A stretch of 64,000 bases of DNA from Paenibacillus aquistagni (GTDB lineage: Bacteria; Bacillota; Bacilli; Paenibacillales; Paenibacillaceae): positions 1 through 64,000 of the forward strand of contig NZ_FXAZ01000007.1 of assembly GCF_900177815.1 (NCBI RefSeq). Reading direction: 5' to 3'. Shown here one piece after another: positions 38,587 through 46,971 of the stretch (positions are counted from its first letter, which is position 1; each line of letters starts with the position of its first letter). Below the pieces are notes generated by a model, which did not search any database, was not told the DNA's origin, and saw only the letters and a program-made list of their open reading frames with translations. A program made the position numbers and the translations under genes.

Positions 38587-39813
38587 TTAATTAGACAAAT
38601 TGTATTCACTTACTTCAAACGTAAGGATCTTATCAAAGATTACATAGTCTTTACGGCTAACAAATGGGCCTTTATTGTTGTTATGTTTATTGATTGCATA
38701 CGATGCTGTACCTGTGCCTGCTTGCTTGGCTTCGTACCAAGCAATAAATGAATTTACTTCTGCCATAGAAAGGTCATATTCTTTTTCAAGACCTGTAGTT
38801 AAGGTAATAGTTAAAAGTGCTCTGTCACCAGTAGGTTCTGGATTTGGATTTGGTTCAGGATCTGGATCAACGCCACCAAGTTGTGATAGATCATATTCTT
38901 CAATATAATTTAAATATCCTCCTGCTCCTCCACCTAATACATATATTTTGTTATCCACAACTTCAGCTGAAGAGCCATATCTGGCATAATTTAAAGGTTG
39001 AATTAATGTCCATTCGTCTTTTGTAAAATTATATACATCAACTGTATTAATATCTTTAAAGTTCTGATCTTTTCCACCAATTAGAAACATCTGATTTCCA
39101 ACAACTACTGAAGAAGCTGTTGCTCTTTCAGAAGGTAGTATTGTTTTGATTGCCCATTTATTAGTGACAGGATCATATTCTTCAACTTCTTTTATAAAAA
39201 CATCGTTTTTATTAAATCCACCTGCCACATATATTTTTCCATTGTATGATTCAACAGTTGCATTATACCTTCCTTTAATTAGATCAGCTTTGGTTGTCCA
39301 CGAGTTTGTAGCAGGATCATATTCATGAACTTTATTCGTTTCAATATTATTACCTCTGTCATATCCGCCAATAGCATATATCTTACCGTTTAACTCTACC
39401 ACTCCGAGGTTTTCTCTTGCATTTGGTATGGACGCTTTAGTTGTCCAAGTATTTGCCACCGTATCAAAAGCATACACCGATGTTGTGGAGTCACCTACCA
39501 CATAAATAATTCCATCGACTACTGCAGCTTTAAAGTATGATTTAGCACCTGGCATACTTGCTTTACTTGTCCACGTTCCATTAATGGGATCATATTCTCT
39601 AACATCCTTATTTTTTTCTACTGAGTTACTTCTTCCACCTATCGTATATATTTTATTGTTTACAGTAGCTGATGCGAATAACGCTCGTTCAGAAGGCATA
39701 GGTGTTTTTACAACCCATCCTGGCACATCCGTTGCAGCAAAAGACACCTGCTGGAAACTTACCATTGAAATAAACAAAGCGCACAAAATTAAACTGATTC
39801 TTTTTAATTTCAC
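38587..39813 (-). CDS. Secreted kelch-repeat protein
   Basis: 408 residues. Signal peptide (VKLKRISLILCALFISM..QVSFA), six kelch motifs (IYTIGG, IYVVGD, IYAIGG, IYVAGG, MFLIGG, IYVLGG), which should form a beta propeller, then a Pro/Asp/Glu/Asn spacer (VDPDPEPNPNPEP) and a C-terminal domain (GDRALLTITLTTG..FIAWYEAKQAG..SYAINK) frequent in secreted Paenibacillus proteins. The GTG start follows AAGGGTGG; the frame is open 35 codons upstream but without ribosome signal. Function probably adhesive or carbohydrate-binding. Confidence 0.8.
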   Translation of the reverse strand: MKLKRISLILCALFISMVSFQQVSFAATDVPGWVVKTPMPSERALFASATVNNKIYTIGGRSNSVEKNKDVREYDPINGTWTSKASMPGAKSYFKAAVVDGIIYVVGDSTTSVYAFDTVANTWTTKASIPNARENLGVVELNGKIYAIGGYDRGNNIETNKVHEYDPATNSWTTKADLIKGRYNATVESYNGKIYVAGGFNKNDVFIKEVEEYDPVTNKWAIKTILPSERATASSVVVGNQMFLIGGKDQNFKDINTVDVYNFTKDEWTLIQPLNYARYGSSAEVVDNKIYVLGGGAGGYLNYIEEYDLSQLGGVDPDPEPNPNPEPTGDRALLTITLTTGLEKEYDLSMAEVNSFIAWYEAKQAGTGTASYAINKHNNNKGPFVSRKDYVIFDKILTFEVSEYNLSN

Positions 39814-40361
39814 TTTTTCCACCCTTTTCGTGTTTTTATGAATGCGTTCAAACACCAATGCTATAATACATATGAACATATGTCTATGTATATAAACATT
39901 GAAATTAACATACATCATTAAATATGTCTTATCCCCCTTTTCATAATAAATTGTCTACGTTATAAACGAAGGACCTACTCCGGTCTCTGGCTTCTTATTG
40001 CTTCCTTAACTATTTACTAGAACTCGGTTCTTTGCTTCATTCTCCGTTATCTTCATGCTTATCGATGATTCAAGCTTTCCATCTTCTTACGTTCTTCACT
40101 AATAACCACAGTATCAGTTCCCCAGAGATTGGGTAATCGTAAAAACGTCCCCAAGTGTTTATCACTGACCCATCTATACTGATCTTAATTCTGCAAAAAC
40201 CCTTTTTGCACAAAAAAGACGCTAAGTATCCAAATAAACCCCATAATTGGCGTTTGGATTCTCGCGTCTCTTCCATTTCCTACTGACAGAGCAAGCCAAT
40301 CCTTCAACTTTTTCAAAAATCCAATGACAACAAAATAGCGAGACGATGGGAAATCAAGTCA
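39814..40361. other. AT-rich intergenic stretch, no gene seen
   Basis: Holds the kelch-gene promoter region. A 68-codon minus-strand frame at 40070-40276 has no ribosome site and no recognisable domain, and I leave it out. Confidence 0.4.
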
Positions 40362-41450
40362 TTAAAGTCGCTCTTCCCATATCCAAATTGGCTGCTGAAG
40401 AACGATGGATGTAAGATGACGGTTGATTCTTTTTGCATTTACCGTCATCTCGTTGCTGAGCACGATCACGGTTAAATCCTCGTCAATCAGCCGTGCAACA
40501 TAATGGCGGAAACCACTTGGATATCCTCCTGGATGCCCAACTGCTTTTTTCCCCATAACGTCTTGAGTGTACCATCCATATCCATATCGATGCGGAAACT
40601 TTTTAGCATGGGTCATACCCATCAACTCAGATGTTTCTTTGCTTATCAGCACATGATTGCGCAAGGCTCTGTCAAACCGCTCTAAGTCTTCCGCTGTAGA
40701 AATAATATCTCCAGCTGCGTACGCTGCAGAATGATGCATGAAGGGCCCGACTTTTTCTTCTATATGTCCTTCCGCTTGCGGCATGCCTGCTGGAACCGTA
40801 AACATAGAATGAAACATGCTGCTCGGCTCAAAAATATGCTCTTCGATATAATTGGCATATGACTGTCCGCTGACTTTTTCAATAATAAGTCCTAGCATCA
40901 CATAACCCGTATTACTATAACGAAAGCTTTGGCCTGGGGTAAATTCTAATTCAGAATCGCTAACGGTTTTTACAATATCATATGGATTCCATTCTTGGCT
41001 GTAGTCGAATTTGAAATTCGGCTTTAGATAATCCGGAATTCCCGAGCTATGGCTTAGTAGATGACTTATTGTAATAGACTCTCCCTTCGGAAAGTCTGGA
41101 AAGTATTGCGAAACTGCATCATCTAGGCTTAGGCGTTCCTGTTCTACTAGTTGCAGGACTGCTACTGCAGTGAATGTTTTCGATAACGAAGCGATCGGAT
41201 AGAGCGTGCTTGGGCTGTTAGGTACATCAGCGGCTGCCAATCCGTAACCTTTTGAAAATAACACATCACCTTCCTTTGCAATTAGGACGGTTCCTTGAAA
41301 TTTCTCATTGGTCAAATATTGATCGACTTTTTCGAAAATGCTTCCTGATAAATCACTATGGCTGTTACGTCCCAATAACAGCAAAGCTGCTATAACCACG
41401 ATTACTATAACAATTATAGTAATAGAGAACATTTTAAAGGAATTTTTCAT
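40362..41450 (-). CDS. Beta-lactamase-family serine hydrolase (class C/PBP4*-like)
   Basis: 362 residues, N-terminal membrane anchor (about 8-27), then the serine hydrolase domain with the three motifs in order: SLSKTF (S-x-x-K, about 88-91), YSNTGY (Y-x-N, about 172) and HPGGYPSG (H-x-G, about 312). Family members are D-aminopeptidases, esterases or PBP4-like peptidases of the cell surface; antibiotic resistance is not implied. GGAGAGG precedes the ATG. Last chromosomal gene before the integrated element. Confidence 0.85.
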   Translation of the reverse strand: MKNSFKMFSITIIVIVIVVIAALLLLGRNSHSDLSGSIFEKVDQYLTNEKFQGTVLIAKEGDVLFSKGYGLAAADVPNSPSTLYPIASLSKTFTAVAVLQLVEQERLSLDDAVSQYFPDFPKGESITISHLLSHSSGIPDYLKPNFKFDYSQEWNPYDIVKTVSDSELEFTPGQSFRYSNTGYVMLGLIIEKVSGQSYANYIEEHIFEPSSMFHSMFTVPAGMPQAEGHIEEKVGPFMHHSAAYAAGDIISTAEDLERFDRALRNHVLISKETSELMGMTHAKKFPHRYGYGWYTQDVMGKKAVGHPGGYPSGFRHYVARLIDEDLTVIVLSNEMTVNAKRINRHLTSIVLQQPIWIWEERL

Positions 41451-41744
41451 ATTTATACCTCTCCGTCTATTGGGTTATGGTGATGATCCTTCTAAAACAA
41501 AAATCTTATATGTAGGAAACAGTACTCGTGCTGATGTAGGAATTAATGACGATGATGATAATCGAACAGCAATTGATTGTTCACCTAATCAAATGGTTTG
41601 CTGTGATTTCTCCAAAACAAATCCTCTGTTACCGTCCTATTCATGAATAAGACGTTATTAATATGTAAACCCCTTATGTTCATGTAGATTCGAAATGGAG
41701 GAACAACTTCTCTGCTTCAAGAACGTCACATATTACCATCAACA

Positions 41745-41794
41745 TACCTTCCACATCACATATCCAACAAAACAAAGGCTTGTACCCCTACCAG
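41745..41794 (+). repeat. attL, left direct repeat of the element
   Basis: Matches 60595-60644 over 50 bp with 2 mismatches outside the extension base pairs; the last 33 bp (41762-41794) are identical. The repeat contains the 5' arm and loop of a terminator hairpin, which is not completed on the element side. Confidence 0.9.
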
Positions 41795-41898
41795 GTAGAA
41801 TTCTGATTTTTTGTGTTCTGTTATAGTCCTATAAAACCCTATAAAATCAAGCTTTTTTTGTTGTTCTTATGTTATGTTCATTTGAATTGCAATCTCAT

Positions 41899-41928
41899 CA
41901 CATCAATTTTCACATCAGATTCACATCA
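41899..41928 (+). repeat. Integrase arm-type sites, left (three CACATCA copies)
   Basis: CACATCA occurs at 41899, 41911 and 41922, about one helical turn apart, about 105 bp inside attL. Two copies with the same 11-bp spacing lie inside attR. Such arm sites are bound by the N-terminal domain of lambda-type integrases. Inferred from repetition and symmetry. Confidence 0.55.
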
Positions 41929-42001
41929 AAGGAAGATGCTTGAACAGAGGGCACTAACACATGTTTCTTTGAAGTTAACGGGGACTTTTTTTCATGCACG
42001 A

Positions 42002-42060
42002 GTGGATGCGCGGTCATCATAACGGCCCTTGAAAATTTTTGATCTTCCCCTCCCCTTTAT
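42002..42060 (-). repeat. Copy A of a C-rich/AT block also present at 51812 (cos-like candidate)
   Basis: About 80% identical, without gaps, to 51812-51870 over 54 bp. On the minus strand it is a G-run followed by GGTCAAAAATTT-like sequence and AAGGGCC. A weaker third relative lies at 43062-43110. Copy B is located where a phage packaging region would be expected. Confidence 0.5.
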
Positions 42061-42180
42061 ACTGAAAGTTAGATAGGATGATCTCGTTTCAATCGAGAGC
42101 ACAGTCGACATGCTGCTTAAGGTATGCCATCCATTACATATCTCTACTTCAATGACCTTACTTATAGTAAGCCCATGTGA

Positions 42181-42260
42181 GATGATGCATCATCCATATG
42201 AAGGTACTCACTTAACGAGTATCCCTTTGGTTTACATTTCCATACTCACTCAATGAGTAT
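42181..42260. promoter_or_regulatory. Cluster of three inverted repeats
   Basis: GATGATGCATCATC (42181-42194) is a perfect palindrome. TACTCA..CGAGTA (42205-42221) and ATACTCA..TGAGTAT (42242-42260) are related dyads whose centres are about 38 bp apart. They look like operators, but no gene with a start lies next to them. Confidence 0.35.
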
Positions 42261-42376
42261 ATAAGCGCTCGATCGACACAAACTCATCTAGAGGTACTGG
42301 TTATCTATCCGTCAAATATGACGGGGAGCTTAGATGCATATTAAGGGTCCCATTTAACACTCACGAATTGTCCGTA

Positions 42377-42388
42377 CCCACAAGTGGG
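42377..42388. repeat. Palindrome CCCACAAGTGGG, copy 1
   Basis: Arms CCCAC/GTGGG with central AA. Same element at 42540 and, with central TT, at 43215. Confidence 0.5.
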
Positions 42389-42539
42389 CATGAAGGAAAA
42401 GACAAAACAAGGATCTGTATTGAACACACATCCTTGAATTATTGGCTGCTCCTTTTTGAGTAACCATAGTCCGTTATTCTGTTTGAGCGTAAGCCACAAT
42501 GTGCATAGGGCTTAATAGAAAGACAAGGTTCATTCATAA

Positions 42540-42555
42540 TCCCCACAAGTGGGGA
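42540..42555. repeat. Palindrome TCCCCACAAGTGGGGA, copy 2
   Basis: Extended 16-bp copy with 7-bp arms. A third 12-bp copy (CCCACTTGTGGG) lies at 43215-43226, within the antirepressor remnant. Confidence 0.5.
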
Positions 42556-42715
42556 CGACTACGAACTTGTTATGATTTCGAGGAAGGTATATTGTTTCAG
42601 ATTTCTTCAGGTTATTCTCGATATTGCTCTCAAACTTATGGATGGACGCCACTGTTTATATGCACAAATTTAGAACACCATTGCTAATTGGCAGTCGTTA
42701 GTCGCCTATAGACTG

Positions 42716-42886
42716 TCAATAATCTGATCGAGGAACATCCTCTTTCTTTGTAAGATTCCCATTATTCTCTTCTTGTTCTCGCATTAAGCGTAAATATACC
42801 TTGGCCAAAAACCATTCAAGCTTTTCCTTTGCTTCCGGAGACATTCCGTCCACGACAGGTGCCTTAGGCATTTCATGATTGTCCAA
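42716..42886 (-). CDS. Small phage protein, paralogue of the gene at 43402
   Basis: 56 residues from a TTG start with AAAGGAG about 11 bases upstream. It opens MDNHEMPKAPVVDGMSPEAK and then EKLEWFLAKVYLRLMRE. The first half is nearly the same as in the gene 500 bp to the right, and the similarity continues into the upstream non-coding DNA. Mostly helical and soluble. Conservation of the protein in both copies supports real coding. Function unknown. Confidence 0.6.
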   Translation of the reverse strand: MDNHEMPKAPVVDGMSPEAKEKLEWFLAKVYLRLMREQEENNGNLTKKEDVPRSDY

Positions 42887-43119
42887 CTCCTTGACTTCTC
42901 CTTTAAATATTATTTAGTATGGTTTGTATTCAATATCAGTATCGCCGACTGTAACTGTTCTAAATCATTTGTTTCTGCCTATTCAACAACCAACATTTAT
43001 TACCAATTGTTTGTATCGCGCGAGAAACAAAATAACTTGCCAGTCGAGCCCCCCTCCGGTGCCCAAGGGTGAAAACTTTGCAAAACTTTTGACCCGGGGG
43101 GAGGTGTCCCCGAACACCA

Positions 43120-43376
43120 TCATCAGCCACTTTGGCTTGGAATGCTTCAGCTGCTGCATTCTTTGCTTTCATTGCTAGACGGTAAAAGATGTTCTCAGGA
43201 ATAAATCTATTGCGCCCACTTGTGGGTGCAAAGCCTAAATCGTTCAAATACCTTTCTACTCGTTCCCAACGAATAATATCGTTACCGCTTCTCTCGATTT
43301 TAGTAAAACCAAGCCCGCGTGCTACATCCTCCAGATTCAAATATGCCGTTCCGTTATTGTCTTGAATCGTAATTAA
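43120..43376 (-). pseudogene. Bro-N antirepressor remnant
   Basis: Codons for TIQDNNGTAYLNLEDVARGL, RSGNDIIRWERVERYLN and FIPENIFYRLAMKAKNAA match the Bro-N (phage antirepressor) domain. There is no ATG at the expected place (a stop lies just upstream), and after VADD the frame leaves the family and runs into unrelated G/C-rich sequence. A fragment of a decayed antirepressor gene. Confidence 0.65.
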
Positions 43377-43401
43377 TTACTTATTATAAACTTTCATCCA
43401 T

Positions 43402-43560
43402 TCATTCACTTCTGCTTGTATCTCCTTTCAATGGATCACTATTATTAGAAAAATTAATTCTCTTCGAGTAGAACTTGGCTAAAAATCGAGCTAGATTTTC
43501 CTTAGCTTCTGGCGACATTCCGTCTACTACAGGTGCCTTAGGTAACTCCTTATTGTCCAA
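43402..43560 (-). CDS. Small phage protein, paralogue of the gene at 42716
   Basis: 52 residues from a TTG start, eight bases after AGAGAGG. MDNKELPKAPVVDGMSPEAK is followed by ENLARFLAKFYSKRIN. Shares the PKAPVVDGMSPEAKE core and FLAK with its paralogue; the C-termini differ. The two copies flank the antirepressor remnant, so a regulatory unit was duplicated. Function unknown. Confidence 0.6.
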   Translation of the reverse strand: MDNKELPKAPVVDGMSPEAKENLARFLAKFYSKRINFSNNSDPLKGDTSRSE

Positions 43561-44308
43561 ATCGTTAACCTCTCTTTTGAGTATTATCTAGAATGATTTG
43601 TATGATATATCAGTATCGCCGATTTTAACTGCACTAACCCTTTCGTCTCATACCAATCATCATTAGATAGGTTAAGAAGGTACCGCCAAAATTGGAGATA
43701 CCCACTATATATCCATGTAGGGCAACCTGGTCATTTTTGACCGCTTTGATCTTGGACTAGGAGTAATGTAAGGATGTCGATTCAAACTACTCCCTTGCAT
43801 CTTAGAGTTTTCGGCACTACTGACGAAAACCTCTATAACCTCAGTTGCTTCTGTGTCCCGATCTAAGGCGTTTAATATTAGATATGGGAATAAGTGATGC
43901 TGCCTAGGATAGAATGCATTGTGCAGGGGTTGAAATTCGAAATATGAGCGAGTACGCAGATTAGTCAACCCTAGACTAAGTGAAACTGCTAATACCACAG
44001 AATTAAGCAACCCAGCTGTCGCTCTTTTTTGAGCAATAGCTTACTGTAATTTCTTGAGTAATAGTCTGGCGTCATTTCAAACTGCAGGCAGCTCTAGCAT
44101 CATTATTGGTGTGCACATGAAAAACTCAAGAAATCTATGATCCACATATTATGTACCAATAGGAAAATTATAGAGCGTGAGCACGCAGATCAAGCACTAG
44201 ACAATCTGTCGAGTACTGCTATAAATAATCTTAGGGTTTCTTAGTAATACATCTTTTTTGGGTCTCTGAAAACTCTGAAAACTCCGAAAACATCATCATC
44301 ACAAAAGA
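43561..44308. other. Intergenic or degenerate phage DNA
   Basis: 43561-43640 is the duplicated upstream segment of the small gene at 43402. A 101-codon minus-strand frame at 43705-44010 (MLNSVVLAVSLSLGLTNL at its start) has no ribosome site; it could be a remnant. The rest shows nothing recognisable. Confidence 0.4.
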
Positions 44309-45139
44309 TTAATGCGAATGACCTACTTTTATCAAATATTCATCCCAATAATTATCTTCATCCGGTACCATTTCGTGCAGCCAAAAATACATCATTAAGA
44401 TTTCAAGAAACTGTTTTTTGCCTTTAATGAATGGCTTGTCAGAAGTTCGTCTGTACAGAAAATCGAGATTAAATAGGTTGCTCTTTTGTTTATAGTCATA
44501 ATCATACTTAGTGAATTGAGAAGAACTCTTTCTTCTATGACTTGCAGGCCAGCTGTCTTCTTTATCATAAAACTGATCGATCCAGTCATAGCAAAATTTC
44601 ATCATATTTACGTTGAAACGTTGCCATGTATTTTCGACCCAATCATGTACTTCCTCAGATATTTGTAATTTCAGAACCTCTCCATCTGGTCGGCTTTGGA
44701 TCTGGTGATAATCTTTTATAAACAGGTATAACAGCTCCGTTTTGTTTTTAAGGAATGGATGCTTTTTCACAAGTTGAGCATAACAATCATACGATACACT
44801 TCTGAAATCACTCTCAGAACTGTTGAGATAAAATAAGTCGTCTTTATTTAGGATATTGATAATTATTCGATCGAACTTCTTCCCATAATTATCATAGAGA
44901 TCTACTAACCATTCTTGAAGCTCTTCATCATACTTGGATAAATTATTTTTATACTTCGCGAGTCGTTCATTATTCAATACCGTTTTCTTATCAAGTTTCG
45001 AAATGTCTAAATATTGATTGAAGTACTCAAATACATAGTTTACACAGATTCTCAAATTCTCCATACGGTCATCCAAACTAAATTCATTCAAGTTGTCTTC
45101 TCGTTTTCTTTTTGCTATGTATTCCTCTATCGAAAGCAT
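44309..45139 (-). CDS. Hypothetical accessory protein, 276 residues
   Basis: Soluble, helical and rich in Tyr, Asp, Asn and Lys (MENLRICVNYVFEYFNQYLD, KKTVLNNERLAKYKNNLSKY, WPASHRRKSSSQFTKYDYDY). The start is the ATG of MLSIEEYIAKRKRED, a few bases after GGGAGGGG. It stands alone near the element's left end, where phage accessory or defence genes are often found. I recognise no domain or catalytic motif. Confidence 0.6.
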   Translation of the reverse strand: MLSIEEYIAKRKREDNLNEFSLDDRMENLRICVNYVFEYFNQYLDISKLDKKTVLNNERLAKYKNNLSKYDEELQEWLVDLYDNYGKKFDRIIINILNKDDLFYLNSSESDFRSVSYDCYAQLVKKHPFLKNKTELLYLFIKDYHQIQSRPDGEVLKLQISEEVHDWVENTWQRFNVNMMKFCYDWIDQFYDKEDSWPASHRRKSSSQFTKYDYDYKQKSNLFNLDFLYRRTSDKPFIKGKKQFLEILMMYFWLHEMVPDEDNYWDEYLIKVGHSH

Positions 45140-45205
45140 ACTACCCCTCCCTGACAACTAACTCATACTAATATCTATAATCTAACAAGTTTTATCAAGC
45201 AACCA

Positions 45206-45406
45206 TTAGTGCCGTATCCTGTATGAATTAAAAATTTGTTTAGAACGTTCTGCCTTCAAGCCTTGGATATATTCATGCACTTCAGGTTTCTTCAGGTTTT
45301 CTTGCCCAATACTATAGGTTATTTTTTTACTGTATCCTGCCCTTATTGCTACTTCCGTGGCATCGAGGTCTATAAGGTATTCTTCTACGAAACATCTCAT
45401 TTTCAT
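45206..45406 (-). pseudogene. Phage terminase small subunit remnant
   Basis: 66 codons with the terminase_2 helix-turn-helix: RCFVEEYLIDLDATEVAIRA, then GYSKKITYSIGQENLKKPEV. The family is 100-200 residues long. Here the first residues before FVEEY are wrong and the frame stops at SYRIRH, so both ends are lost. No large subunit is next to it. Confidence 0.7.
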
Positions 45407-45449
45407 ATTAAGTATAAAGAGTTAATTTTTGAGATATTTCCAAGAATTA

Positions 45450-45539
45450 TAGACAACCAACGAATTAAATGGTATATTATACCTATCCGGAAGCACCGGT
45501 ACACGGTAGCCGTTGAGGAAGAACCTCACGGCTATTTTT
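45450..45539 (+). ncRNA. Short promoter-hairpin unit, candidate small RNA 1
   Basis: TAGACA (5 of 6 to consensus) and TATATT are 17 bp apart at 45450-45478; AAGCACC follows at 45491; a stem TAGCCG(T)TGAGG/CCTCACGGCTA at 45507-45534 ends in TTTTT. The transcript would be about 55 bases. A unit of the same design lies at 48834-48930. Confidence 0.35.
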
Positions 45540-45648
45540 CGTTTTTACAGAAGTCATTATTGGTAGCCATGTAATTATTTACGGAACCAAAGTTAGCCCC
45601 CGTCGTAAACAAAGAGTAAGACAGTATACTAGATAAGGGGGCTTTCTG

Positions 45649-46032
45649 ATGAGCTGGCGAACACCAAAATATGTAATTGTCGCAATCCTAATTGTAGTGA
45701 GTCTCATTCTGTTCTATAAAAGCTATGTATTAAAGAATGATGTTATCCAACTTCAGGAGCAAATTATGGAACCTCTCGAAGTTCTTCCAAAACTAATCGA
45801 AAATCCTCGAATGAATACTGCTAATATAGCATTTATCAACAATCCTGATGAATATTTAAGGTCAAGCTTAGAAAACACAGCATCAGTGGTTTATGACTCT
45901 ATAAAATATGAAGGTACGCTAATAAGTGGCCTTATGACTTTAGCTTCCGGTTTAGGATTATTACTGATCCCAGTAGATGAATATGAACGTAAACTATGGA
46001 AAAAATTTGTAGAATTTATGAATCCATTATAG
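45649..46032 (+). CDS. Small membrane protein, 127 residues
   Basis: N-terminal membrane helix (about 7-25, YVIVAILIVVSLILFYKSY), a polar middle (KLIENPRMNTANIAFINNP) and a hydrophobic stretch at about 90-108. GGGGG lies before the ATG. It is on the plus strand, opposite to the phage genes, followed 71 bp later by another membrane protein. Possibly a lysogenic-conversion or exclusion pair. No family recognised. Confidence 0.6.
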   Translation: MSWRTPKYVIVAILIVVSLILFYKSYVLKNDVIQLQEQIMEPLEVLPKLIENPRMNTANIAFINNPDEYLRSSLENTASVVYDSIKYEGTLISGLMTLASGLGLLLIPVDEYERKLWKKFVEFMNPL

Positions 46033-46103
46033 TGCAATAATTTTCAACTTCCATCCTCTATTTACATGAGAAGCTACTTACAATTTAAGAGGTGAAAAAC
46101 ATC

Positions 46104-46550
46104 TTGAATATTAGGAATATTATTCAACAAAACTCAATCAAATTTATCTCAGCACTTTGTTGCATATGTATAGCTATGGGAATAATATTATTTTTTCTTG
46201 TAGGCTTTGTAGGACCAACTGACGTAAATGAGTTAAAAGCAATTATTGAAAAATTTGTCTCGTTTGATTTAACTATTGCAGTTGGATATGCGGCTATAAT
46301 GTTAGCGACTACCACTATCGCAAAACACAATACTTTACAAGATTGTGAAATTAAAAAGCAGATACATGTCTTTATTCAAATGACAATCCTTTATATAGTT
46401 GTTAATATTGCGTTATTTTTGTTGTCCTTGACGTTAACAAGTGCTATTGTTTTGGTTTTGTTATACCGTATATTGGTTGCTATAATTGTCATTATTACGT
46501 TGCTATACTCTTTTTTAATGTATAGAGTTACAACTAAAATATTGTTCTAA
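46104..46550 (+). CDS. Four-helix membrane protein, 148 residues
   Basis: TTG start chosen because AAGAGGTG lies nine bases upstream (an in-frame GTG four codons earlier overlaps that site). Hydrophobic segments at about 14-36, 57-75, 91-108 and 112-140 are separated by short polar loops. Closed by a 13-bp perfect hairpin. Together with the preceding gene it forms a two-gene plus-strand unit; its role is unknown. Confidence 0.6.
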   Translation: MNIRNIIQQNSIKFISALCCICIAMGIILFFLVGFVGPTDVNELKAIIEKFVSFDLTIAVGYAAIMLATTTIAKHNTLQDCEIKKQIHVFIQMTILYIVVNIALFLLSLTLTSAIVLVLLYRILVAIIVIITLLYSFLMYRVTTKILF

Positions 46551-46587
46551 GACTAATTAAACCCAACAATTGAGTGCTTCCAATAAA

Positions 46588-46628
46588 AATACAAAAAGTC
46601 GACCCATATTGTAAGGACTTTTTGTATT
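46588..46628 (+). terminator. Terminator of the membrane-protein pair
   Basis: AATACAAAAAGTC and GACTTTTTGTATT form a perfect 13-bp stem. Confidence 0.85.
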
Positions 46629-46971
46629 TATGTATGAGCATTTGACTCACTTTAGGGGGGGGGGGACAGTCCCTTGGTCATAATCCTGTCAAGTAGACAA
46701 GAATAAAAAGAGTCTCTCTTATTTACAGAGGCTCTTCCAATTAAAAAATGTATCATGGATAAAGTTTTCCACTTTTTTCACGTTACTTTGCAGTGAAATG
46801 TTGGGATTAAGGACCAATATGTACAAACAGCAAAAGAGCCGTGGGATTCTTTGATATGCTTCCCTTAAAGCAAAAGGTATAATTATTTAACCTGTCTGCT
46901 TTAGGGGGAACGTATCATCTCTTCCTACGGTTCCTTTATGGATGTGGATGTCACCGGTAATAGATTTACTT
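46629..46971. other. Non-coding stretch with poly-G tract and left cargo repeat
   Basis: Contains an 11-base G run at 46655-46665 and the 19-bp direct repeat at 46834-46852 (sister copy at 48988). No gene seen. Confidence 0.5.
46834..46852 (+). repeat. Direct repeat flanking the cargo operon, left copy
   Basis: AAGAGCCGTGGGATTCTTT; the right copy at 48988-49006 differs by one base (C to T). The three cargo genes lie between the copies. Confidence 0.6.

Larger units (their letters stand above)
41795..42715. other. Left end of the element, about 920 bp without a gene
   Basis: Holds the arm sites, a block repeated at 51.8 kb (42002-42060), several inverted repeats (42181-42260) and two copies of a CCCACAAGTGGG palindrome. 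No open frame has a ribosome site. The density of dyads implies regulation or packaging sites rather than coding DNA. Confidence 0.5.

Noticed and set aside
40070-40276. 68-codon minus-strand frame
   Set aside because: No ribosome site and no family resemblance; likely chance in an intergenic region.
40362-41450. Antibiotic-resistance beta-lactamase
   Set aside because: The motifs fit the broad serine hydrolase family (PBP4*-like, esterase); nothing specifically indicates a resistance enzyme.
41338-41646. Plus-strand frame over the 5' end of the beta-lactamase-family gene, with an Asp-rich end
   Set aside because: Half of it is the shadow of the real gene; the remainder has no start or ribosome site.
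41813-42022. Plus-strand 69-codon frame inside the left end of the element
   Set aside because: It runs across the arm-type repeats and half of the cos-like block and has no ribosome site.
42204-43226. CRISPR-like repeats at the left end of the element
   Set aside because: The repeated palindromes are short, unevenly spaced and lack spacers of uniform length; no cas genes.
43705-44010. 101-codon minus-strand frame in the left half of the element
   Set aside because: No ribosome site, no recognisable domain, flanked by decayed DNA; kept only as a remark in the regional entry.
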